A stretch of 8,080 nt of DNA from Blastococcus sp. CT_GayMR20 (GTDB taxonomy: Bacteria > Actinomycetota > Actinomycetes > Mycobacteriales > Geodermatophilaceae): NCBI RefSeq assembly GCF_004570345.1, contig NZ_SPQM01000177.1, forward strand, positions 1 through 8,080, written 5' to 3'. Under the pieces are notes generated by a model that worked only from the letters and a program-made list of their open reading frames with translations, searched no databases and was not told the DNA's origin. Of this stretch, positions 1-7,029 are shown in pieces. Positions within the stretch are counted from its first letter, which is position 1, and each line of letters opens with the position of its first letter. Made by a program: the position numbers and the translations under genes.

Positions 1-1
1 A

Positions 2-739
2 GCCGATACCGCCCCGGACGGACCTCCCGCCGAAGCCTCGACCTCGGGTGGAGCGTCAGCCGCGGGCACGTCCCGGCGGAGGCGCTGGGGGCCGGCGCTC
101 GCCACGGGCGCGCTCGCGATCGCCCTGGGGTTCGGCCTGACCGTCCAGATCCGCAACTCCGGTGTGCCGACCGAACTCGTCGGCGCGCGGGAGGACGACC
201 TGGTCCGCATCCTCGACGACCTCGACTCGCAGGAGGAGGAACTGCGCAAGCAGATCTCCGAGCGCCGGCAGTCGCTCGAGGAGCTCGGCAGCGGACAGCT
301 GCAGTCCGGCCGCGCGCTGACCGAGGCGCAGGAGCGGGCCGAGGCGATCGCCGTCCTCAACGGGTCCGTCCCGGCCACGGGGCCCGGGGTGCGCGTGACC
401 GTCCAGGACCCGGAGGGTGCGGTGACCGCCGGCATCCTGCTGGACGCCATCCAGGAGCTCCGCGGTGCCGGCGCGGAGGCGATCCAGGTCGACGACGTCC
501 GCATCGTCGTATCGAGCTTCGTCGACGGGGAGCCGGGTGAGCTCGTCGTCGACGGCCGGCCGATCACCGCGCCGTACGACATCCGGGCCATCGGTCCCTC
601 CGACGACCTCACCGTGGCGCTCAACGTCTCCGGCGGCGTCGTGGCCGACGTGGCCCGGTACGGCGGCTCGACCCGGGTGATGCAGTCCGAGCAGGTCGTC
701 GTCGACGCGACCCGCTCGGCGACCGGCGACCAGGACTAG
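2..739 (+). CDS. DUF881 family membrane-anchored protein (5' end outside window)
   Basis: The reading frame is open from base 2 to a TAG at 737-739, so the start lies upstream of the window and 245 residues are visible. An Ala/Pro/Ser-rich cytoplasmic stretch ending in RRRR (residues 25-28) precedes one membrane helix (about 30-50). A charged coiled coil follows (about 62-96, containing EEELRKQISERRQSLEEL), then a C-terminal alpha/beta domain with GPGVRVTVQDPEG, a DAIQELRGAGAEAIQVDDVR segment and PYDIRAIG. This order is that of the DUF881 family (Bacillus YlxW/YlxX; mycobacterial Rv0012, Rv1823 and Rv1825), often found beside cell-division or envelope genes. Molecular function is not established. 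The GTG at 164 is not the true start, because it would remove the membrane anchor. Its usual partners (sbp/DUF1290, crgA) are not visible, so the subtype is undecided. It converges on the sulfurtransferase gene. Confidence 0.88.
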   Translation, partial: ADTAPDGPPAEASTSGGASAAGTSRRRRWGPALATGALAIALGFGLTVQIRNSGVPTELVGAREDDLVRILDDLDSQEEELRKQISERRQSLEELGSGQLQSGRALTEAQERAEAIAVLNGSVPATGPGVRVTVQDPEGAVTAGILLDAIQELRGAGAEAIQVDDVRIVVSSFVDGEPGELVVDGRPITAPYDIRAIGPSDDLTVALNVSGGVVADVARYGGSTRVMQSEQVVVDATRSATGDQD

Positions 740-1557
740 GAGCCGGTGGCCACCGGCCGACCCGAGTCGGCCGACCACTGCGACCAGGAGCCCGGCCACA
801 GGGCGGCCTCGACGCCGGCGACGGCCAGGGCCGCCACCTCGTGGGCGGCCGTGACGCCGGAACCGCAGTAGACACCGATCGGCCTGCCCGGCTGGGCCCC
901 GAGCGCCGCGAACCGCTCCGCCAGCTCGGTGGCCGGCCGGAAGGTCGCGTCGGCACGGAGGTTCTCCGTCGTCGGGGCGCTGACCGCGCCGGGGACGTGG
1001 CCTGCCCGCAGGTACACCGGCTCGACCTCACCGCGGTACCGCTCACCGGCCCGCGCGTCGAGGAGCACGCCGGACGCGGGCCAGGCGGCCGCCTCGTCGA
1101 TCGACAGCACGGGCATCCCGCCGCCGGTGAGCAGGACGTCGCCGGGCTCGGGGACGACGTCGCCCGCCTCCACCTCGCCACCGACGCGCTGCCACGCGGC
1201 CAGTCCGCCGTCCAGCAGCCGGACGTCGGTCAGGCCACCCCAGCGCAGCAGCCACCAGGCCCGGGCGGCGGCCAGGCCGCCCGAGGCGTCGTAGACGACC
1301 ACCGGGTCACCGCTGCTGATCCCCCACCGTCGGGCGGCGGCCTGCAGTCGCTGCACCGACGGCAGCGGGTGCCGTCCCGCGTCCGGGCTCGCCGGGCCGG
1401 CGAGCTCGGAAGGCAGGTCGACGTAGACGGCGCCCGGCAGGTGGCCCTCGAGGTAGCGCTCGCGGCCGCGCTCGTCGCCGAGCGCCCAGCGGACGTCCAG
1501 CAGAACGGGCCGGCGGGTGGCTCCCCGCAACTGGGCGGCGGAAGCGAGAACGGTCAT
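736..1557 (-). CDS. sseB: Two-domain sulfurtransferase, 3-mercaptopyruvate type
   Basis: The product of 273 residues, the normal length for tandem rhodanese enzymes, should move sulfane sulfur from a donor such as 3-mercaptopyruvate or thiosulfate to a thiol or cyanide acceptor in the cytoplasm. The N-terminal domain (about 7-128) has LDVRW, EGHLPGAVYVDL and GRHPLPS, but carries Asp90 (VVYDASG) at the catalytic position and so is a non-catalytic scaffold. The C-terminal domain (about 149-270) has LLDAR, ERYRGEVEPV and GHVPGA, with catalytic Cys231 in CGSGVTA. A CGSGVT loop is the mercaptopyruvate sulfurtransferase form, whereas classical rhodanese has CRKGVT. The C-terminus, PGSWSQWSADSGRPVATG, is standard. 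It resembles M. tuberculosis Rv2291, named sseB there; this is not E. coli SseB. The ATG overlaps the upstream gene's stop (ATGA, 1554-1557) and has no Shine-Dalgarno, so it probably depends on translational coupling. An in-frame extension to 2085 was rejected. Confidence 0.92.
   Translation of the reverse strand: MTVLASAAQLRGATRRPVLLDVRWALGDERGRERYLEGHLPGAVYVDLPSELAGPASPDAGRHPLPSVQRLQAAARRWGISSGDPVVVYDASGGLAAARAWWLLRWGGLTDVRLLDGGLAAWQRVGGEVEAGDVVPEPGDVLLTGGGMPVLSIDEAAAWPASGVLLDARAGERYRGEVEPVYLRAGHVPGAVSAPTTENLRADATFRPATELAERFAALGAQPGRPIGVYCGSGVTAAHEVAALAVAGVEAALWPGSWSQWSADSGRPVATGS
742..773 (+). terminator. Paired GC-rich palindromes after the DUF881 stop, candidate bidirectional terminator
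   Basis: Three bases after the DUF881 stop is a perfect 16-base palindrome, GCCGGTGGCCACCGGC (742-757). It overlaps by four bases a perfect hairpin at 754-773: stem CGGCCGAC/GTCGGCCG, tetraloop CCGA. The two structures are mutually exclusive. No U-tract follows, which is common for actinobacterial terminators. The bases also encode the last residues of the opposing sulfurtransferase. Terminator function is inferred from position and symmetry. Confidence 0.45.
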
Positions 1558-2018
1558 TGGGGGGCGAGGAGCCCGCGCAGTTCCTGGGTCAGCGCCTCGC
1601 GGGCCTCCGGGTGCTGGTGCCAGCCGGCCGGCGTCGACTGGAACAGCGAGATGCGCCAGCGGCCACCCCCCTCGTCCACGGCGACCAGGGTGTGCACGGT
1701 GTGCAGGTCGGGATCGAAGTCGCTGCTGCCGGCCGGGATCATGCCGGCGTGCGCGAGCAGCACCGCCACCCCCTCCGCCATCGGGCGGACCGACCGCACG
1801 ACGCCCACGTAGGCCGGGGTCTGGTGGCTGCCGAAGACCTGGCGCAGGTCGGCCGCGATCGACAGCCGCCCCCGGTGGTGGCTGCCGTCGAATCCGATGA
1901 TGTCCCCGTCGTCGGCGAACCCGGCCGCCACCGCTGCCCCGCTGCGCCGGTTCCAGCCGTCGATGAACTGGTGGTAGAGCGCGCTGATCTGGGCGTCGTA
2001 CGGGTGGGACTGGGTCAC
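1554..2018 (-). CDS. SnoaL/SgcJ-like (DUF4440-type) NTF2-fold protein
   Basis: Small cytoplasmic protein of 154 residues. The pattern is that of the SgcJ/EcaC (TIGR02246-type) branch of NTF2-like proteins: an N-terminal helix ISALYHQFIDGWNRRSG (11-27), FADDGDIIGFDG (34-45), HHRGRLSIAADLRQVF (47-62), then beta strands through VGVVRSVRP, VAVLLAHAG and a closing WRISLFQSTPAGWHQHPE. The family forms cone-shaped pockets, often in dimers, and includes polyketide-cyclase-like enzymes as well as many members without known activity; I cannot assign a substrate. The GTG at 2018 is chosen because GAGGAG lies just upstream and conservation begins here. A longer frame from a GTG at 2114 would add 32 residues with no family match. 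The stop overlaps the sulfurtransferase start (ATGA), so the two are co-translated, which hints at a shared sulfur or small-molecule role. Its start overlaps the stop of a leader ORF. Confidence 0.8.
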   Translation of the reverse strand: MTQSHPYDAQISALYHQFIDGWNRRSGAAVAAGFADDGDIIGFDGSHHRGRLSIAADLRQVFGSHQTPAYVGVVRSVRPMAEGVAVLLAHAGMIPAGSSDFDPDLHTVHTLVAVDEGGGRWRISLFQSTPAGWHQHPEAREALTQELRGLLAPQ

Positions 2019-2109
2019 GTGCTCTCCTCGCTGGCGCTCGTCGGCACGTGCCGCCGGGTGCTGCGTCCATGGCGCGACCTCGCAAGCTCGGTCACGCGGG
2101 CTCTCCTCG
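2013..2109 (-). repeat. Duplicated SD-plus-start module flanking the leader ORF
   Basis: On the minus strand CGAGGAGAGC, a short spacer and GTGACC occur twice: plus coordinates 2090-2109 (spacer CCGC) and 2013-2030 (spacer AC). The ten-base SD part and the six-base start part are identical in both copies. The intervening bases contain a perfect 12-base palindrome, CGGCACGTGCCG (2042-2053). The duplication could come from insertion of a small element that restores a ribosome binding site and start codon at its end. I have the impression that similar sequences recur in Geodermatophilaceae genomes, but cannot verify it here. Confidence 0.55.
2015..2095 (-). CDS. Candidate 26-codon leader ORF coupled to the SnoaL-like gene
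   Basis: A GTG at 2095 is preceded by GAGGAG with 10 bases of AGCCCGC-type spacing or less. It opens a frame of 26 codons beginning MTELARSRHGRS and ending ASEEST, then TGA at 2017-2015. That TGA overlaps the GTG start of the next gene (GTGA), the same coupling style used elsewhere in this operon. The peptide is basic in the middle (RSRHGRSTRRH) and has no signal peptide or membrane segment. It could be a translated leader peptide that sets expression of the downstream pair, or simply the reading of a dispersed repeat that carries its own ribosome binding site. A weak TACCGT -10-like hexamer (plus 2131-2136) just after the exporter stop could supply a transcript, but no convincing -35 was found. 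The start, SD and stop overlap are visible; expression is inference. Confidence 0.35.
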   Translation of the reverse strand: MTELARSRHGRSTRRHVPTSASEEST

Positions 2110-2140
2110 TTCACTGCTGGGACGGGAGTGACGGTAGTGC

Positions 2141-4042
2141 TCAGGCGACCTCGACCGTTCGACGCTCGCCGTCGGCGAACTGGGTCCGGTACAGGTCGGC
2201 GTAGCGGCCCCCGAGTGCCAGCAACTCGGTGTGCGTGCCCGACTCCGCGATGCGACCGCCGTCGACCACCAGGATCTGGTCGGCGCTCCGGATCGTGGAC
2301 AGCCGGTGCGCGATGACCAGCGACGTCCGGCCGGTCAGCGCGGCGTCGAGGGCGTGTTGCACCGCGACCTCCGACTCGCTGTCCAGGTGCGCCGTCGCCT
2401 CGTCGAGGATGACGATGCCGGGCGCCTTCAGCAGCACCCGTGCGATGGCCAGCCGCTGCTTCTCCCCGCCGGACATGCGGTAGCCACGGTCGCCGACGAC
2501 CGTGTCCAGACCCTCCGGCAGCGAGCGCACGAGCGCGGCGATCCGCGCGCCCTCGAGTGCCGTCCAGAGCTCGTCCTCGCTGGCCTCCGGCCGGGCGTAG
2601 AGCAGGTTGGCGCGGATGGTGTCGTGGAAGAGGTGCGCGTCCTGGCTGACCACGCCGATGGAGTCGCGCAGCGACGAGAGCGTCGCCTTCCGCACGTCGA
2701 GCCCGCCGACCCGGACGGCGCCGTCGGTGACGTCGTACAGCCGCGGCACCAGGTTGGCGATGGTCGACTTCCCGGCGCCGGAGTGCCCCACCAGGGCGAC
2801 GAGGTGGCCGGGCTCCACACGGAAGGAGACGCCGTGGAGGACGTCGACCGGCCCGCCGTGCTCCGGCAGCGACACCTCCTCCAGCGACGGCAGCGAGACG
2901 TCGGCGGCCGACGGGTAGCTGAAGGACACCGCGTCGAACTCGATCGACCGGTCGTCGGCCGGCACCGGGACGGCATCGGATGCCTCGTCGATCATCGGAG
3001 TGAGGTCGAGCACCTCGAAGACCCGGTCGAAGCTGACCATCGCGCTCATCACGTCGACGCGGACGTTGGCCAGCGCGGTCAGCGGCCCGTACAGCCGCGA
3101 CAGCAGCAGCGCGAGCGCGACGACGTCACCGGGGCTGAGCGAGCCGGTGAACGCGAGCCAGCCGCCGAGCCCGTAGACCAGCGCCGTCGCCAGCGCCGCG
3201 ACCAGGGTCAGCGCCGTGAAGAAGAACCGGCCGTACATCGCCGAGAGGACGCCGATGTCGCGGACCCGCGCGGCCCGTCCGCGGAAGGAGTCCGCCTCGG
3301 CGGAAGGGCGACCGAACAGCTTGACCAGCAGCGCCCCGGCCACGTTGAAGCGCTCGGTCATCGAGGCGTTCATGGAGGCGTTGAGCCCGTAGGACTCCCG
3401 GGTGATCTCCTGCAGCCGCTTGCCGATCCGGCGGGCGGGCAGGACGAACAGCGGCACGAGCACCAGGGACAGCAGGGTGATCTGCCACGACAGCGTGAGC
3501 ATCACGCCGGCGGTGAGCACCAGACCGATGACGTTGGAGACGACACCGGACAGCGTCGAGGTGAACGCCTGCTGCGCGCCGATGACGTCGTTGTTCAGCC
3601 GGCTGACCAGCGCCCCGGTCTGGGTGCGCGTGAAGAAGGCGACCGGCATCCGCTGCACGTGCTCGAACACGCGGCTGCGCAGGTCGTAGATGACGCCCTC
3701 GCCGATCCGGGCGGAGTACCAGCGCGTGCCGAGGGAGATGGCGGCGTCCAGGACGGCCAGCCCGGCGATGAACAGGGCGATCCGGACGATGTCGCCTGCG
3801 GTTCCGTCGAGGCTCGCGATCCGGTTGACGATGTCGCCGGCCAGCAGCGGTGTGATCACGCCGATGAGCGAGGACCCGACCACGAGGGTGAGGAAGAAGG
3901 TCAGCTCGCGACGGTAGGGACGGGCGATCCCCAGGATCCGGCGCACCGTGCCCTTGGGCAGCTCCCGGCCCGTCACCGACGGGTCCCTCCGGAACGACCG
4001 CATCGCGGCCATGGAGGTCATGGGATTGCTCACGTCCAACAC
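2141..4042 (-). CDS. ABC exporter, fused transmembrane and ATPase domains (ABCB/MsbA-like half transporter)
   Basis: The 633-residue product is the usual half-transporter length and is expected to work as a dimer in the plasma membrane. Six membrane helices lie at about 47-68, 84-106, 166-184, 187-203, 270-298 and 305-323. The nucleotide-binding domain (about 367-620) is complete: A-loop Tyr376, Walker A GHSGAGKST (419-427), Q-loop Gln467 in VVSQDAHLF, signature MSGGEKQR (523-530), Walker B IVILDEAT (543-550), and switch His579 in VIAHRLSTI. Catalytic Glu548 is present, so it should hydrolyse ATP. An insertion of roughly 20 residues separates the A-loop from the VLHGVSF strand. The substrate cannot be read from sequence; lipids, peptides and drugs are all possible. 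The GTG at 4042 has GGGAGG five bases upstream. TTG at 4039 and GTG at 4033 are alternatives. A 60-base gap separates it from the crotonase gene, so it is probably in the same operon. Confidence 0.93.
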   Translation of the reverse strand: MLDVSNPMTSMAAMRSFRRDPSVTGRELPKGTVRRILGIARPYRRELTFFLTLVVGSSLIGVITPLLAGDIVNRIASLDGTAGDIVRIALFIAGLAVLDAAISLGTRWYSARIGEGVIYDLRSRVFEHVQRMPVAFFTRTQTGALVSRLNNDVIGAQQAFTSTLSGVVSNVIGLVLTAGVMLTLSWQITLLSLVLVPLFVLPARRIGKRLQEITRESYGLNASMNASMTERFNVAGALLVKLFGRPSAEADSFRGRAARVRDIGVLSAMYGRFFFTALTLVAALATALVYGLGGWLAFTGSLSPGDVVALALLLSRLYGPLTALANVRVDVMSAMVSFDRVFEVLDLTPMIDEASDAVPVPADDRSIEFDAVSFSYPSAADVSLPSLEEVSLPEHGGPVDVLHGVSFRVEPGHLVALVGHSGAGKSTIANLVPRLYDVTDGAVRVGGLDVRKATLSSLRDSIGVVSQDAHLFHDTIRANLLYARPEASEDELWTALEGARIAALVRSLPEGLDTVVGDRGYRMSGGEKQRLAIARVLLKAPGIVILDEATAHLDSESEVAVQHALDAALTGRTSLVIAHRLSTIRSADQILVVDGGRIAESGTHTELLALGGRYADLYRTQFADGERRTVEVA

Positions 4043-4102
4043 CGCCTCCTCCCAGTCACCCGGCCAACACCGTCGTCGACCGGGCTGTTCCGGAGGAGTG
4101 TC

Positions 4103-4903
4103 TCAGCGACCTCCGACGAGTTCCTGCAGCCGCAGCACCTGTGCGGCCCGCTCGGCGGCGTCCTGTGTCTCGTCGTCGTTGCGGACGGCCGAGCGCACCA
4201 GCGCGGCCGTCGCCCGGCTCGCGGCGACCGGTGGGGCGGTCACCGCCGCGGCGAGGTCGGCGGCGGTGGCGTCCAGCTGGTCCCGCGGGACGACGACGTT
4301 CGCCAGACCGATCGCCTGCGCCTCCGCCGCCTTCACCGCGCGACCGGTCAGGCAGATCTCCAGAGCCCGCGAGTAGCCGACGAGCTGGGTCAACGTGCTC
4401 GTGCCGGTCAGGTCGGGCACCAGGCCCAGGGTCGCCTCGGGCAGCCGCAGCTGCGCGTCGTCGGCGAGGACGCGCAGGTCGCAGGCCAGCGCGAGCTGCG
4501 CGCCGGCTCCGACGGCGTGGCCCTGCACCGCGGCTATCGAGACGATGCCGGGCGAACGGAGCCACCGGAACCCGGCCTGGTAGCCGCGGATGCGCTCCTG
4601 CGCCTCCGCCGCGTCGAGGCGGCCCAGGTCACCCAGCCCGCCCGTCGTCCCGGGCTCGGCGCTGAACAGGCTCCGGTCGAGCCCGGCGGAGAACGACCGG
4701 CCCTCGCCACGGACGACGACGACACGCACGTCGTCCCGCAGGGATGCGCCGACCGCGGCGAGCGCCGTCCAGGTGGCCGGCGTCTGCGCGTTCAGCTGGT
4801 CGGCCCGGTCGAGGGTGACCGTGAGGACGGCGCCGTCCTGCCGGGTGCGGACCCAGCCGGTGGCCTCGGAGGTTTCGGAGGTTTCGGAGGAGAAGACGCT
4901 CAC
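4103..4903 (-). CDS. Enoyl-CoA hydratase/isomerase (crotonase) family protein
   Basis: The 266-residue protein has the usual crotonase length and acts on acyl-CoA thioesters in the cytoplasm. Recognisable elements are VTLDRADQLNAQT (29-41), VVVVRGEGRSFSAGLD with the first oxyanion-hole segment (61-76), and the second oxyanion segment GHAVGAGAQLALACDLRV (128-145). PEATLGLVPD (155-164) and YSRALEICLTGR (177-188) follow. Of the two glutamates used by classical hydratases (rat Glu144 and Glu164), only the second is kept as Glu156. The first is Gln136, so ordinary hydration of 2-enoyl-CoA may be weak or absent and an isomerase, hydrolase or other thioester reaction is possible. The GTG start overlaps the HTH gene's stop (GTGA, 4900-4903). 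Upstream purines (AGAAGG) end one base before GTG, too close for a good SD, which favours coupling. The N-terminus carries a short SET SET SE repeat. Confidence 0.9.
   Translation of the reverse strand: MSVFSSETSETSEATGWVRTRQDGAVLTVTLDRADQLNAQTPATWTALAAVGASLRDDVRVVVVRGEGRSFSAGLDRSLFSAEPGTTGGLGDLGRLDAAEAQERIRGYQAGFRWLRSPGIVSIAAVQGHAVGAGAQLALACDLRVLADDAQLRLPEATLGLVPDLTGTSTLTQLVGYSRALEICLTGRAVKAAEAQAIGLANVVVPRDQLDATAADLAAAVTAPPVAASRATAALVRSAVRNDDETQDAAERAAQVLRLQELVGGR
4866..4890 (-). repeat. 9-base tandem repeat in the 5' end of the crotonase gene
   Basis: On the plus strand the unit TCGGAGGTT occurs twice in full and a third time for seven bases (2.8 copies). On the coding strand it specifies Ser-Glu-Thr, Ser-Glu-Thr, Ser-Glu at residues 6-13, ahead of the folded domain. 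The unit is a multiple of three, so gain or loss of copies would not break the frame. Confidence 0.85.
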
Positions 4904-5130
4904 GCCTTCTTACTATTCCGGTTGGCCCCACCGCGGCTGCGCAGTGTCGCCCCGGACTCCGAGAGCAGCCGGTGCACGAACCCGTAGGAGCGGTTCGTGG
5001 AGGTGGCCAGGGATCGGATGCTCTCACCGCCGTCGTAGCGCTTGCGCAGGTCGTCGGCCAGCGACGACCTGTCCCCGCCGGTGATGCGCTTGCCCTTGCC
5101 GAGATCCGCAGTGGTGCTCGAGTCGGCCAT
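4900..5130 (-). CDS. Small helix-turn-helix protein (Rv1473A-like)
   Basis: The 76-residue basic protein has GKGKRITGGDRSSLADDL (11-28), then KRYDGGESIRSLATSTN and RSYGFVHRLLSESG (about 30-60), which form a HTH in the resolvase/Hin or sigma-like style, and a tail rich in Gly, Arg, Ser and Lys (ATLRSRGG to SKKA). The sequence pattern is a widespread actinobacterial family annotated as HTH domain-containing protein. M. tuberculosis Rv1473A, next to the ABC-F gene Rv1473, is what I recall as its counterpart. It probably binds DNA, or possibly RNA given the basic tail; its target is unknown. The start at 5130 is chosen because GGAGGGGA lies about six bases upstream. The ATG at 5160 has no SD. The stop overlaps the crotonase start by four bases. 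The 3' end is the least GC-rich piece of the operon. Confidence 0.85.
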   Translation of the reverse strand: MADSSTTADLGKGKRITGGDRSSLADDLRKRYDGGESIRSLATSTNRSYGFVHRLLSESGATLRSRGGANRNSKKA

Positions 5131-5160
5131 GACTCCCCTCCGTGTCAGCCGCCGGCCCAT

Positions 5161-5200
5161 GCCGCACCGGGCTGAGTCGGCCGAGCCGGCCCGGTGTGGC
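5161..5200 (-). promoter_or_regulatory. Inverted repeat between the ABC-F and HTH genes
   Basis: The arms GCCGCACCGGGC (5161-5172) and GCCCGGTGTGGC (5189-5200) pair at 11 of 12 positions (or 12 with a G-U wobble) around a 16-base loop. On the minus-strand transcript the hairpin lies about 97 bases after the ABC-F stop and ends 30 bases before the HTH start codon, clear of its SD. It could be a terminator or attenuator separating the genes, a processing site, or a DNA operator. No U-tract follows. It is the main structured element in the 166-base gap 5131-5296. I see no other gene in that gap. Confidence 0.4.
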
Positions 5201-5296
5201 AGTCCGTCTCACTGGGTGCCGCCGCCCCACTGACGCGGCATCCCGAGGACTCATGATCACCCACCCCCGCGCGTGCGGCGACACGAACGAGAACGG

Positions 5297-6898
<1,602 letters not shown>

Positions 6899-6911
6899 TG
6901 AGCCCAGGGTA
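6899..6911 (-). promoter_or_regulatory. Putative leaderless promoter (-10) of the ABC-F gene
   Basis: On the minus strand TACCCT (plus 6906-6911) fits the actinobacterial TAnnnT -10 pattern. It is followed by GGGCTCA and then the GTG start, so transcription would begin at the A before the GTG or at the GTG itself. No Shine-Dalgarno is present, and the -35 region is only weakly defined (GGTGGG-like). Sequence position supports it; the start site is inferred. Confidence 0.45.
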
Positions 6912-6944
6912 GGCGCTCCCCGGGCATTCCCACCCCGAATCGGA

Positions 6945-6967
6945 GGGTGACATCGGCGGCATCACCC
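6945..6967. promoter_or_regulatory. Inverted repeat in the divergent promoter region
   Basis: GGGTGA (6945-6950) and TCACCC (6962-6967) are perfect inverted arms separated by 11 bases. Their centres are 17 bases apart, which suits a dimeric regulator less well than a 10- or 21-base spacing. They lie in the 131-base gap 6899-7029 between the diverging ABC-F and zinc-ribbon genes, upstream of both putative -10 elements. A shared operator is possible; a chance GC-rich match is also possible. No gene was found in the gap. Confidence 0.25.
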
Positions 6968-7017
6968 GGGAGGACGGCACGCTGGGGAGAACTGCCCCGT
7001 TCCGCTCGCCGGGGCGC

Positions 7018-7023
7018 CACTAT
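7018..7023 (+). promoter_or_regulatory. Weak putative -10 of the zinc-ribbon membrane protein gene
   Basis: CACTAT keeps the two most important -10 positions (A at -11, T at -7) and ends six bases before the ATG at 7030, which would put the transcription start on the start codon. No SD is visible between 7005 and 7029, so a leaderless start is the simplest explanation. No good -35 was found. Confidence 0.28.
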
Positions 7024-7029
7024 GCGCAC

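Noticed and set aside
164..739. GTG at 164 as start of the DUF881 protein
   Set aside because: The frame is open to the window edge and encodes an Arg-flanked membrane helix just before this codon, as expected in the family.
736..2085. 449-residue fused SnoaL-frame/sulfurtransferase reading
   Set aside because: The first 175 or so residues are the SnoaL-like gene read in the wrong frame. The ATG at 1557 with ATGA overlap gives the normal sulfurtransferase length.
4043..4102. Possible terminator between crotonase and exporter genes (CCCGG/CCGGG arms)
   Set aside because: Only five base pairs with a long loop and no U-tract, and the same gap contains the strong SD of the exporter; read-through is more likely.
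2231..4987. 918-codon open frame on the plus strand
   Set aside because: It lies opposite the exporter and crotonase genes, whose motifs are complete. The translation is rich in Arg, Asp, Gly, Gln and Val without any domain, typical of an antisense frame in GC-rich DNA.
5131..5160. ATG at 5160 as start of the HTH protein
   Set aside because: No SD upstream, the extra ten residues (MGRRLTRRGV) have no family match, and GGAGGGGA sits correctly for the ATG at 5130.
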